Program-made: the position numbers and the translations under genes
DNA from: Nonlabens ulvanivorans
GTDB taxonomy: Bacteria > Bacteroidota > Bacteroidia > Flavobacteriales > Flavobacteriaceae
Reading direction: 5' to 3'
DNA: 64,000 bases
NCBI RefSeq assembly: GCF_000732625.1
Contig: NZ_JPJI01000032.1
Location: 124,001 to 188,000 of the forward strand
The notes under the pieces: generated by a model
Seen by the model: the letters and a program-made list of their open reading frames with translations, nothing else
Databases searched by the model: none
What the model was told of the DNA's origin: nothing
Part shown: piece after piece, positions 44,230 to 53,241 of the stretch
Position numbering within the stretch: the first letter of the stretch is position 1
Layout: every line of letters starts with the position of its first letter

Positions 44230-45054
44230 TTATAACGCTTGTGGTTTTCCCTGCAATAGTCGTTCCTCATCTGGTAGGATTTCCATATTATCCCATATTC
44301 CAGTTTCTAGTGTTAGTGCATATTCTTGTGGCAAGTTGTGCTTTTTCATTTGAGCAATCGCTGTTTGATGATCATAAACCACTGGAATGTGCCGTGCTTC
44401 AAAACCATTTTCATCTTCTAGTATCATAGCCCATGTGTGCGTTGCTCCATCATTTGCAGGCATACCTATCACGCCTGGATTGAGCCATAATAAATTTTCA
44501 TATTGATCTTTAAATGGCAATCCACAATGACCAGCTATGATAGTGTCTACTACTAGATCTTGGTAACTTTCTATTTTCTCTGCCCAATCGCTGGACTTGA
44601 ATATAAATTGTGATACATAATCTGCGCTACCATGCACCACTCCTACAGTTCTTCCACCATATTCAAAAGTGATATGATCTGGTAAGGTGTTGAAATATTC
44701 TTTTGAGTTGGTGTGTAAGTTCGCTTTCGCGAAAGCGTACCAAACATCACTAAATCCGTCACAACGAGAACCTTCTGTAAAGTCACAGCCGCAATCTTCT
44801 TGATCATCACGCAATTGGATTTCTACATTACCTAAAATGCTGTATGGATTCCACTCTTGAAAAGTATCTAGAGTTTCTTGCGGTTGACCACAGTAACCTA
44901 TAATGTCACCGGTACAAATACAATTTTCTGGCTCTATATGATGTTTTCTAGCTATCTCCATCACAGATTGCAATGCTTGTAGATTACTATAAACGCCACC
45001 AAAAAGAAGCATTTTACCTCGTTTATGACCTAAATCTTTTACTTTTTGAACCAT
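44230..45054 (-). CDS. Calcineurin-like phosphoesterase family protein with altered metal site
   Basis: 274 residues of the YfcE-like metallophosphoesterase fold. The usual first motif DxHGN is FGGVYSN (17-24), lacking both the Asp and the His. The second motif GDIIGY (49-54) is intact. GNHE is GNVE (75-78), VVHG (139-142) is intact and GHTH is GHCG (175-178). Three metal-ligand positions are therefore changed, while Cys-rich segments (CGCDF, CDGF) have been gained. It belongs to a consistent subfamily I have seen in other bacteria rather than being a decayed gene. A start at 45012 (MLLFGG) is also possible. It overlaps the symporter gene by 16 bases with the start given. A palindrome copy encodes AFAKA. 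Confidence 0.72.
   Translation of the reverse strand: MVQKVKDLGHKRGKMLLFGGVYSNLQALQSVMEIARKHHIEPENCICTGDIIGYCGQPQETLDTFQEWNPYSILGNVEIQLRDDQEDCGCDFTEGSRCDGFSDVWYAFAKANLHTNSKEYFNTLPDHITFEYGGRTVGVVHGSADYVSQFIFKSSDWAEKIESYQDLVVDTIIAGHCGLPFKDQYENLLWLNPGVIGMPANDGATHTWAMILEDENGFEARHIPVVYDHQTAIAQMKKHNLPQEYALTLETGIWDNMEILPDEERLLQGKPQAL
44722..44737. repeat. Palindromic repeat, copy 10 (inside the phosphoesterase gene)
   Basis: Perfect 16-bp palindrome, read in the frame that encodes AFAKA. Confidence 0.95.
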
Positions 45055-46385
45055 ATGGGAATTAAAAAGAGGATAAAACTAATAATTATACCATAGAAAT
45101 TAATCCATAGTAATAAAGAATATTTACCACTGGTATGAATGAGTTGTTCTGGAAAAAGCTCAAAAATCAATAACACACCAAAAACCAATCCAGCGATGAC
45201 AGATAGGAAATAACTAATTTTAGGAGCGTCCATTTTCCATAATAAAAACACTGGCGTGAGTCCTATAACCATTGTACCACTAATCGTTGTGGCACTTAAA
45301 ATTTCTGCATCTAGAAATACAGGAATCGTTCCTAGAACTGCAACAACAACCATCATTATTCTACCAAAACTGACCGTTTTACCCAAATTTAAATCGATAG
45401 TCAGCATTTTTGAGTAACTAGAAAATGTACTATCTAGCGTACTAGCCGCACTGGTAATCATTATAAAATTGATGATAAGCAGTAGTACTACTCCTAGTTT
45501 TTTTGCAACCTCAACGGCGGCTTGTCCTTCTAATCCAGCTTGCTGTGCATACACACCTAACATACTGAATAAGACTATACAAATCGCTCCCAATAGTGCT
45601 GCCCATAAAAAGCTTTTTCTAGTAATTCTAGGATTACTTATAAAACCACGATCTGTTAATACTGGATCGTGAAATGGGTAACTGAAGCTTTGTAGAATGG
45701 CCGCAAAAAATAAATTTAATCCTAATTCCATAGACCAAGTTCCGCTGGTAAACATTTCCCCTACCTGAACATCTGGTTCTGTAAAAATAACGCCTAAAAT
45801 AATTACCAGTAAAATAGAGAACAATACCATTTGGATTGCATCAGTAAATATAGAACTACTTAATCCACCTTTTAAGGTGTAAGCTAGTGTTAGCAATGTA
45901 AAGACAATTATGGCGCCATAATAAGCCGTAGTTCCTATATCACCGAAATAGGTTCCTATCACCATCGTGTTAGACCAGACTTCATTAAATAGTCTAAAAC
46001 TAATTAATATCGAGAATACATTTACAGCACTTTTACCAAATTTAGAACTCAAAAAATGATGGATGCTTTCAAATCCACCTTGAACTCTCAATTGATAAAT
46101 TACAATTCCTGCTACCGCAAATGACAAATAATAACCTGCGTAAGCAACGCCACCTACTAGACCAAACGCCAGTCCTAGATTTGCAGCATTAGTAATGCTT
46201 TTTGCAAAAATCCATGAGATGATCAAACTACCTGTAAGCATTACCATACTAGGTTTCTTACCACGATGCTGTGCTTTAAAAAACGTCTCTACATCTTTAG
46301 CATATGGCGCCAGTATGAAAAATATCACACTACTCGCTATGATGAGAAGCCATTGTAAGGTTGATGTTTCTTTTAGAAAATCCAC
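45039..46385 (-). CDS. Sodium:solute symporter family (SSS) transporter
   Basis: 448 residues with about 13 transmembrane helices. It looks like the SSS/SLC5 family: an N-terminal helix, GGVAYAGYYLSFAVAG near residue 80, then repeated long helices with TLKGGLSSSIFTDAIQMVLFSILL, a typical SSS-family segment. The solute is not predictable. The start is GTG at 46385; there is no ATG before the first helix, and the upstream sequence in frame soon meets a stop within an octamer tandem repeat that begins five bases away. It is coupled to the phosphoesterase gene and lies 107 bases after the SusD-like gene. Confidence 0.82.
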   Translation of the reverse strand: MDFLKETSTLQWLLIIASSVIFFILAPYAKDVETFFKAQHRGKKPSMVMLTGSLIISWIFAKSITNAANLGLAFGLVGGVAYAGYYLSFAVAGIVIYQLRVQGGFESIHHFLSSKFGKSAVNVFSILISFRLFNEVWSNTMVIGTYFGDIGTTAYYGAIIVFTLLTLAYTLKGGLSSSIFTDAIQMVLFSILLVIILGVIFTEPDVQVGEMFTSGTWSMELGLNLFFAAILQSFSYPFHDPVLTDRGFISNPRITRKSFLWAALLGAICIVLFSMLGVYAQQAGLEGQAAVEVAKKLGVVLLLIINFIMITSAASTLDSTFSSYSKMLTIDLNLGKTVSFGRIMMVVVAVLGTIPVFLDAEILSATTISGTMVIGLTPVFLLWKMDAPKISYFLSVIAGLVFGVLLIFELFPEQLIHTSGKYSLLLWINFYGIIISFILFLIPIWFKK

Positions 46386-46390
46386 TTTTG

Positions 46391-46438
46391 GGGTTATTGG
46401 GTTACTGGGTTACTGAGTTACTGAGTTACTGAGTTACT
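46391..46438. repeat. Octanucleotide tandem repeat upstream of the symporter gene
   Basis: Six head-to-tail 8-bp units: GGGTTATT, GGGTTACT twice and GAGTTACT three times. The array ends five bases before the GTG start of the transporter and lies 53 bases after the SusD-like stop. The three identical units at one end suggest recent slippage. Confidence 0.97.
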
Positions 46439-46491
46439 GGAAATAAATCTTTTCAAATTAGTTTTCGATTTCGAATTCAACTTGGATTCCT

Positions 46492-47943
46492 TTACTCATC
46501 CCACCATACAGGTACATTAATATCATTATTATTAGTCGCACTAGCTGCTACATTATAATTATCTGCATTAAGCGCTGCTTCTTCTGCAGGATAAGGCATT
46601 CTTACCGGTATTAAATTATTATTTAAACTAGCCGATATGTTTTTTAAAACTGGGAAACCAGTTCTTCTATATTCAATCCATCCTTCATAACCATTGATGA
46701 CACCAGCAATCCATTTTTGAGTGATGATTTGCTCAATAGGATCATTTCCATTTGCAGCATAAGCGGCTGTGGTAGTTAAATAATCCACGGGCAATGTTGT
46801 ATTCCAGTATTCAAAGGCTTGAGTTACCGCTGTTTCATATAAGGTTTGTGCAGGTGCAGTTATCAATCCTTTTTCAGCAGCTTCAGCAAGTAAAAAGTTG
46901 GTTTCCCAAGCGGTCATATAATTTGCATCTAGCATTCCTGTGTTCTCTCTGAAGATTGTTCCGGCAAGTGAATAATCTGCAAGGCTTACTGATGTTGATG
47001 AAGCGTCAATACCGTTTAACAATCCTTCATAATCATCGCCGTTCCCATTATTTCCTCTAGGTCTAAAAAGAATGTCGATACGCGCATCATTTAATCCTTC
47101 TAGGATTTCCTCCATCGTCTCGCTCATCACAAAATTATTGAAATCTCCAGCTCTCAATCGTGCCATACGGAAGTTGTTAGGTTCACTATCTGTAAAGTTA
47201 AAAATGGCATTTTGAGTATTGCTTGCTATGTAATTTCCATCATCATATAATTCTTGTAAACGAGTGCTTATATTTTCTTTATCAGAGATTCTTACTAGCG
47301 CCTTTATCTTAAGACTATTTGCTAATCTTACCCAAGCTTGTAAATCGCCATTATACAATACGTCACCATCTAAAGCAATAGATCCTGTATAATTTTCAAT
47401 GGCTGCAATCCCTTTGTCAAGATTATCCAAAATCCCATTCTCTTGAAGGTAAATATCTTCTTGTAAATCATATTTAGGTTGCACAATCCCATCTAAACCA
47501 CGGAACGCTTCATTATAAGGAACATCACCATAAATATCTGTAAGTGCAGCGGTCATATAGGCTTTAAAAATCAGTGCTGGACCTTCATAAACCTTAAAAG
47601 CCTCGCTAGATCTGGACTGATTAAGGATCAATTCATTATCTCTTAAATTACGATAAAAAATAGGCCATGGATCACCACCTAATTGCGGACTTTTTAAAGC
47701 ATGTCTATCAAAAAGATTAAAATCTAGTGCTGTCATATGCTGACCTAACAATCCACCGGCAACAAAGCCTTCATAAGACATCTCTTCTCCATAGTTATAA
47801 ATGACCTGTCTCAACAATAAACTAGGTTGTACAGTTACTGGTGCATTAGAATTAGTATTTATCTCTTCAAAATCTGCTGTACAAGAAGTAATTCCTATAC
47901 TTATGAAAGCGATTAAAAAATAGTATTTATATGTATATTTCAT
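46492..47943 (-). CDS. SusD/RagB-like nutrient-binding outer-membrane lipoprotein
   Basis: The ATG at 47943 (MKYTYKYYFLIAFISIGITSC) gives a lipoprotein signal with Cys at the lipobox; the open frame continues 11 codons upstream without a signal. The 483-residue mature region belongs to the SusD-like group 2 (TPR-helical, starting TADFEEINTNSNAPVTVQPSLLLRQVIYN), which binds the substrate at the cell surface above its SusC partner. LAEAAEKG and WEYRRTGFP-like WIEYRRTGFPVL are typical. The SusC gene lies 41 bases upstream. Substrate unknown; it is not next to the amylase cluster but downstream of arsenosugar genes. Confidence 0.88.
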   Translation of the reverse strand: MKYTYKYYFLIAFISIGITSCTADFEEINTNSNAPVTVQPSLLLRQVIYNYGEEMSYEGFVAGGLLGQHMTALDFNLFDRHALKSPQLGGDPWPIFYRNLRDNELILNQSRSSEAFKVYEGPALIFKAYMTAALTDIYGDVPYNEAFRGLDGIVQPKYDLQEDIYLQENGILDNLDKGIAAIENYTGSIALDGDVLYNGDLQAWVRLANSLKIKALVRISDKENISTRLQELYDDGNYIASNTQNAIFNFTDSEPNNFRMARLRAGDFNNFVMSETMEEILEGLNDARIDILFRPRGNNGNGDDYEGLLNGIDASSTSVSLADYSLAGTIFRENTGMLDANYMTAWETNFLLAEAAEKGLITAPAQTLYETAVTQAFEYWNTTLPVDYLTTTAAYAANGNDPIEQIITQKWIAGVINGYEGWIEYRRTGFPVLKNISASLNNNLIPVRMPYPAEEAALNADNYNVAASATNNNDINVPVWWDE

Positions 47944-47984
47944 AATGTGTGTTTTACAATTGAAACTTAAGTTCAAACTTAAAT

Positions 47985-50900
47985 TTAGAATTGGATTCCT
48001 GCTTTAATACCTATACTTCTAGTAGATGCATATGACATATCCTCTACTCCACTTACAAATCCCTGACCTTGTACGGCAAGTTGCTCAGGATCAAAATGAG
48101 GAATTTCTGAGAAGGCAAACAGGTTTCTACCTATTAGAGAAACTCTCATTTCTGCACCATCATTAAATAGACCTAAAGCACCTTTATTTAAATCAAAAGA
48201 ATACCCAATAGAGAACTGACGCAGCTTTAAATAACTCGCATCATATACATTATTCTCCTCGTGATTACGGTCATAAAACTGACGATAATAACTCTCAGCA
48301 CTTACCGCAGTGGTATTTTGAACATATACTGGATTATCTGCAGTGCCTGTGTTGACTACACCATTTGCTACGATTCCAGCATCTGGTCTATTAGCTGTTT
48401 CTTCTAGCTGTCCACCTACTGCAGCTAGAGCGAGAGTTCTAGAAACTAAAATCCCTCCTTGTCTCCAGTCCAGTAAAAAAGATGCGTCCCAGTTTTTATA
48501 AGTAAAACTGTTATTGAATCCCATTGTAAAATCTGCATTATAGTTCCCTAGTTTTTTCAACTCAGGATCTGCGATAAAACGACCATCTGCCGTAAGAACA
48601 AAATCTCCATTTTCATTACGTAAATAACCAGTTCCATAAAGGTCACCTATACGGCCACCTTCTTCAACTTGATGCCAGACCGTTTGATCTTGACTATCAT
48701 ATACTCTTGAATAGGCTAGTGTTAAACGTCCTTCATCCTGTGGTAAATCCTCAACGATTGCTCGATTAGTCGCAAAGTTTACTGTTGAGCTCCACTGAAA
48801 GTCATCAGTACGTACAGGAATCGCATTTAAAACAACCTCAACACCTGTATTTCTAACAGATCCTGCATTTACTACCTGCTGACTAAAACCTGAAGAGATC
48901 CCGATAGGTAAAGAAAGTATCTGATCTGATGTTACAGCATTGTAATAGGTAAAATCTACATTCAATCGTTGCTTTAAGAATCGCATATCAAACCCTAATT
49001 CAACACTAGAGGTAGTTTCTGGTCTTAGATTCTGATTAGGGATAAAATCTTGATTTGTAAAAGTAGGTTGCGCATTTACAGGTGTCTGTGATATAAAAGT
49101 TCCTTGGGTTTGATAAGGATCTGTATCATTTCCTACTTGTGCATAACTGGCTCTGATTTTTGCAAAGTCGATAACTTTAGGTAAGTCTACTATGTTACTC
49201 AATATAAAACTAGTCGATACTGATGGGTAGAAGAACGAGGTATTATCTGCTGTAAAAGGTGTAGCTAGAGCGCTGGACCAATCGTTACGAGCAGTTACGT
49301 CTAGATACAGGAAGTTTTTGTAGCCTGCTTTCGCGAAAGCGTATAAACTATTAATTCTCTTCTCTGAACGGAAACCGAAACTCTCAATAGGACTAGCGGC
49401 ATTATTCAAAGAAAAAATACCTGGTTGTGCTAGACTAGTCGTTTGAACCTGTCTAGTTGAGGCCGTTTGACTTAATCTATTACCACCAATACTTGCGTCA
49501 AATGTGATATCATCAAACTGGTTTTTATAATTCAGTAAGAAGTCGGTGTTGATTTCTCGGTAAGTCACGTCATGCTCTGCATAGGCACCGTTTCTAAAAC
49601 GGTTTGTAGAATAAGACCTTAAGAAACGGCGTTTCTCATTACTATAGTCCATTCCAGTCCTTACAGTAGCAGTCAACTCTGATGTCAACTGTTGAGTTAA
49701 AGAAACATTCCCATATAAACGATCACGGCCAAAACTGTTGCGATTCTCATTCAATATAAAATACGGGTTATCAAAGAAAGTATAGTTGAAAGAATACTGT
49801 TGTACACCTTCAAGACCAGGCTGCCAGTAGTTTCTTAAATTATCAATATTTAAAGATCGTGGTCCCCATGCGACTAGTGAATAATTTACGTTCTCACTTC
49901 CATAACCATTTGATGGCCTATTGTCAGATGCACTATTCACATAATTAATACTGGTGCGGATGGTTGTTTTATCACTAGGCGTAAAATTGAGCTTTGCAGC
50001 GACGCTTTGCCTGTCTAGATTAACGCCAGGAATAATGCTTTCGCTACGTAAATCTGTAAAACTAAAACGGTAATCTCCTTTTTCAAAGCCATTAGAAACT
50101 GCAATGTTATTGATGAACGTGTGCCCAGTTTCATAAAAATTCTTCAAATTATCTGGATTACTATTGAACGCTGTAGGTGTTATTGATAAACCGTTATATA
50201 GAGATGTATCACCACCACGCACAACCGTACCATCTGGCAAGGTGACTGGACTATCAAATTGGGCGATATTGATACCAGCGTCTAATCGTGGTCCCCATGA
50301 ATAGGTGATGTTATCATTGGTTCCGCCACCTAGTCCATCTACATATTCAAATTGACCGCTATTTCCTTGCCCATATTCGTTTTGGAATTGTGGTAATTGA
50401 AAAGCTGTGTCTACAAAGAAACTGGTGTTATAAGAAATTCCTAATCCTTTCTGTTTTCCTCCATTTTTAGTTTCTATAATAATGGCTCCATTAGATGCTC
50501 TAGTTCCATAAAGAGCTGCTGCTGCAGGTCCTTTTAAAACAGATACACTAGCGATATCATCTTGATTTAATTCTCCTGCTCCATTCCCGAAGTCAACTTC
50601 TTGAAATCCAGCTGCGGCCTCGTTTGTAAAATTGAAAATCGTATTATTATTTACTGGAGTACCATCTACAATAAATAATGGATTATTGTTTGAAAAACTA
50701 GCCTCGCCACGTATGGTGATTTTTGAAGAAGATCCGACTCCTGTTGCACCTTGTGTTACTGAAATACCAGCTACTTTACCTGCCAGATTATCCAGCAAAT
50801 TGACCGCTTTTACTTCTTCTATTTGGTCAGCATCCAGTGTTTGTACAGCATATCCTAGCTCGCGTTCTTGTCTTTTAACGCCTAATGCTGTAACGATGAT

Positions 50901-51194
50901 TTGATCTAATGAATCGCCTTCTTCTAGAATCACGTCTAGTGTTTGTGCACTAGTGACTGATAGTTTTTGCGATTTATATCCTATAAATGAGAAGACAAGT
51001 GTAGCGCCTTCTTTTACTGTAATACTATAAGTACCCGTAGATGATGTGGTCGTCCCGTTACGAGTTCCTTGCTCTGCAATATTTGCAAATGCAACCGGTT
51101 CACCAGTATTGTCCTTTACGGTTCCTGTAATTGTAATTTGTGCTGTTCCTATTAAGCTACATAGAAACAACATGAATAGAGTAATTCTTTTCAT
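47985..51194 (-). CDS. SusC/RagA-type TonB-linked outer-membrane transporter
   Basis: 1069 residues, full length. Signal peptide (1-19), CarboxypepD_reg-like domain (about 20-105, ITITGTVKDNTGEPVAFANIAEQGT), then TonB plug with the SusC signature (LLDNLAGKVAGISVTQGATGVGSSSKITIRG, LFIVDGTPVNNNTIF, ISVLKGPAAAALYGTRASNGAIIIETK). A 22-strand barrel follows, ending in RSIGIKAGIQF. It imports the ligand captured by the SusD-like lipoprotein encoded next, with energy from TonB. Its start lies 46 bases after the glycosyltransferase gene of the arsenosugar cluster. A palindrome copy encodes AFAKA. Confidence 0.94.
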   Translation of the reverse strand: MKRITLFMLFLCSLIGTAQITITGTVKDNTGEPVAFANIAEQGTRNGTTTSSTGTYSITVKEGATLVFSFIGYKSQKLSVTSAQTLDVILEEGDSLDQIIVTALGVKRQERELGYAVQTLDADQIEEVKAVNLLDNLAGKVAGISVTQGATGVGSSSKITIRGEASFSNNNPLFIVDGTPVNNNTIFNFTNEAAAGFQEVDFGNGAGELNQDDIASVSVLKGPAAAALYGTRASNGAIIIETKNGGKQKGLGISYNTSFFVDTAFQLPQFQNEYGQGNSGQFEYVDGLGGGTNDNITYSWGPRLDAGINIAQFDSPVTLPDGTVVRGGDTSLYNGLSITPTAFNSNPDNLKNFYETGHTFINNIAVSNGFEKGDYRFSFTDLRSESIIPGVNLDRQSVAAKLNFTPSDKTTIRTSINYVNSASDNRPSNGYGSENVNYSLVAWGPRSLNIDNLRNYWQPGLEGVQQYSFNYTFFDNPYFILNENRNSFGRDRLYGNVSLTQQLTSELTATVRTGMDYSNEKRRFLRSYSTNRFRNGAYAEHDVTYREINTDFLLNYKNQFDDITFDASIGGNRLSQTASTRQVQTTSLAQPGIFSLNNAASPIESFGFRSEKRINSLYAFAKAGYKNFLYLDVTARNDWSSALATPFTADNTSFFYPSVSTSFILSNIVDLPKVIDFAKIRASYAQVGNDTDPYQTQGTFISQTPVNAQPTFTNQDFIPNQNLRPETTSSVELGFDMRFLKQRLNVDFTYYNAVTSDQILSLPIGISSGFSQQVVNAGSVRNTGVEVVLNAIPVRTDDFQWSSTVNFATNRAIVEDLPQDEGRLTLAYSRVYDSQDQTVWHQVEEGGRIGDLYGTGYLRNENGDFVLTADGRFIADPELKKLGNYNADFTMGFNNSFTYKNWDASFLLDWRQGGILVSRTLALAAVGGQLEETANRPDAGIVANGVVNTGTADNPVYVQNTTAVSAESYYRQFYDRNHEENNVYDASYLKLRQFSIGYSFDLNKGALGLFNDGAEMRVSLIGRNLFAFSEIPHFDPEQLAVQGQGFVSGVEDMSYASTRSIGIKAGIQF
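49327..49340. repeat. Palindromic repeat, copy 11 (inside susC-like gene)
   Basis: Perfect 14-bp core, read in the frame that encodes AFAKA. Confidence 0.95.
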
Positions 51195-51240
51195 GAAAAT
51201 AAATAAAGTTAAAAAACACCCAATTAGGGCAATAAAAATC

Positions 51241-51927
51241 TTAAGCCGCTATAAGATCTGGCGAGCCTTTATTTGCAGGTTGAAAAAGAAACACCTGTTT
51301 ATTGTAAAAAGTAGATTGCTTGTGGTTATTACGCTTACGCGAAAGCGTATTTAATAACAAAGCTATGATTAAACTACGAGCGTCTTTACCGGCTAGAAAG
51401 TGATACAAATCTGCCGTTGAATCAATATCTTGAAGTGTTTTGAGAATTGTAATCTGTCCTTTGTACCTTTTTAAATACTGTTGAAAGCAGTTGGACAATT
51501 GATCTGATTGCCACGGTAGGATTTCAAAATTTTCAGCATCAAATTGCGAGTGATTTAACCCTATAAGATATAAACCACCATCTTGTGATTTACCCAAAAC
51601 AGAATTTCCATTAATTAAAGAATTTGCTGCTTTATGGATTAAATCAACAGATAATAATGGCGTGTCATTTCCGATACAAATCACCGATGTGTAGCCCAGT
51701 TTAAAAACATCTTCTATAGAGTTTTTAAATCTTAAACCAAAGCTATCGCCGCGTTGTTCTTTTTCTGTAAAATGATAATAATCAAGCCCAGAATTGCGTA
51801 CTGTATTAAGAACATGATTATTTAAAACATCCATCACCGCAACGTCTACCAGTGCTTTACTGATAGCATCTACTCTTGCCGATTGAGCAAAAAGTAAAAT
51901 GGCAGTTTGTGAATGATTATCAATCAT
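51241..51927 (-). CDS. TIGR04282/DUF2064-type glycosyltransferase of the arsenosugar cluster
   Basis: The start used is the ATG at 51927 (MIDNHSQTAILLF), one base after the arsS stop; the frame is open 12 codons further inside arsS. The 228-residue protein has a GT-A-like fold with ICIGNDTPLLSVDLI (metal/nucleotide site), RGDSFGLRFKNSIEDVF and GKSQDGGLYLIGL, as in the DUF2064 family that accompanies ArsS in many genomes. It may transfer a sugar or related group in arsenosugar synthesis, by family and context only. Its last 30 residues (LSRKRNNHKQSTFYNK and on) are unusual, and a one-mismatch palindrome falls there, so the C-terminus may have been altered by it. Confidence 0.8.
   Translation of the reverse strand: MIDNHSQTAILLFAQSARVDAISKALVDVAVMDVLNNHVLNTVRNSGLDYYHFTEKEQRGDSFGLRFKNSIEDVFKLGYTSVICIGNDTPLLSVDLIHKAANSLINGNSVLGKSQDGGLYLIGLNHSQFDAENFEILPWQSDQLSNCFQQYLKRYKGQITILKTLQDIDSTADLYHFLAGKDARSLIIALLLNTLSRKRNNHKQSTFYNKQVFLFQPANKGSPDLIAA
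51331..51348. repeat. Palindromic repeat, one mismatch (end of glycosyltransferase gene)
   Basis: ACGCTTACGCGAAAGCGT, one change from the 18-bp palindrome, read on the minus strand as TLSRKR. Confidence 0.85.
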
Positions 51928-51928
51928 A

Positions 51929-52996
51929 TTATGCGACAACACCTTGACAACTACTACCTGCACCAGCGGTACATCCGTAACAGTGTTGAGAAATTTGAAT
52001 CTTTCTATTATTTATTAAATCCTCGTTGTAATCATCAATATGCTGAATCTTATTGTCGATTTTTAGGTCGAGCATTTGATTAAAATCACAATCATATAAC
52101 CAGCCATCCCACGAGATTGAGATGGTATTTGTACACATTACATTCTCTACAGCTGCAGGATTGTAAGCGTCTACTAGAGCATACATATAGTCTTCATAAT
52201 TCTCACTAGCGACTAGATAATCTAAGAATCGAGCTATAGGTAAATTAGTAATTGCAAAAAGGTTATGAAATTGAATATTAAAATCTTCTAATAATGCTGC
52301 TTTCATATCTTTTTCCATACTCGCCTGATCACCTGGTAAATATGCACCACTAGGATTATATACTAGATCTAGTCTTAAATCACTACCTGGCATTCCATAA
52401 CCACGCTCATTTAATTCTTGCAAAGCCTTTATAGATTTATCAAAAACACCATCACCACGTTGTGTATCGGTCTTTCCTCTAGTCCAGTGAGGCATAGAAC
52501 TTACCACATGAATATTATGTTTTTTAAAAAAATCTGGTAAATCGTGATACTTAGGATTTGCTCTTATAATCGTCAAATTAGAACGCACAATAAAATCCTT
52601 AATCCCAGCAGCACTTGCTTGTTCTACAAAGTATCTGAAATCTGGATTCATCTCTGGCGCTCCACCAGTTAAATCTAGCGTGTGTGCTCCTGTGGTTTTA
52701 ATCACATTAACGATTTTATCCATCGTCTCGCGCGTCATAATTTCTTTACGATCTGGTCCGGCGTCCACATGACAGTGAGCACAAACCTGGTTACACATAT
52801 AACCAACATTCACTTGGATAATCTCAAGTTTTTTAGGTCGTAGTGGAAACTGGTCGGTTGTATCTTTTATTTTCTTTGCAAACGATGGTAGCTCTCCATT
52901 AGAAAAAGGCTCTCCATTAAGAATAGCCATTTGCTTATTAATATTTGCTAAGTCTGAATCTCTCTTTTTTAAAGAAGTCTTTGTATTTACAGCCAT
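51929..52996 (-). CDS. arsS: Arsenosugar biosynthesis radical SAM protein ArsS
   Basis: 355 residues. The radical SAM motif CNQVCAHC (Cys68, Cys72, Cys75) in the context GYMCNQVCAHCHVDAGPDRKE is diagnostic. LDLTGGAPEMNPDFRYFV is the GGAPE motif binding SAM. The C-terminal Cys-rich region ends in HCYGCTAGAGSSCQG, typical of the DUF3641 half of ArsS. ArsS joins a 5'-deoxyadenosyl unit to dimethylarsenite in arsenosugar synthesis. The methyltransferase ArsM that should precede it is not in this window. It is directly followed by the glycosyltransferase gene. Confidence 0.9.
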   Translation of the reverse strand: MAVNTKTSLKKRDSDLANINKQMAILNGEPFSNGELPSFAKKIKDTTDQFPLRPKKLEIIQVNVGYMCNQVCAHCHVDAGPDRKEIMTRETMDKIVNVIKTTGAHTLDLTGGAPEMNPDFRYFVEQASAAGIKDFIVRSNLTIIRANPKYHDLPDFFKKHNIHVVSSMPHWTRGKTDTQRGDGVFDKSIKALQELNERGYGMPGSDLRLDLVYNPSGAYLPGDQASMEKDMKAALLEDFNIQFHNLFAITNLPIARFLDYLVASENYEDYMYALVDAYNPAAVENVMCTNTISISWDGWLYDCDFNQMLDLKIDNKIQHIDDYNEDLINNRKIQISQHCYGCTAGAGSSCQGVVA

Positions 52997-53241
52997 AAAT
53001 TATGGTCACTTTTTATTTAATTACGTAGTTATTTCTACTACGGTTTTGCATAAGTAGTCAGAATATCTCACAAAACTGTCACTATTGCGCTATATATCTA
53101 AGTCTAAAGGTAAAATATACGAGCTTGTGGGAAATATTTACAATCATCTCTAAATCTCATAAACGATTGAGAACACAGCAGTATTCCTTTAATGGTATTC
53201 AAAAATAGTTTTCAAGTCAATCGAGACGCCTATTAGAATAT

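Noticed and set aside
46391-46438. Octamer repeat as a coding phase-variation tract
   Set aside because: In the frame of the symporter the array contains a stop codon and the only start is the GTG after it, so slippage would not shift that reading frame; any effect would be on expression.
46492-51194. SusC/SusD pair as part of the maltodextrin locus
   Set aside because: A terminator and the arsenosugar genes lie between them and the amylase genes, so I do not assign starch as the substrate.
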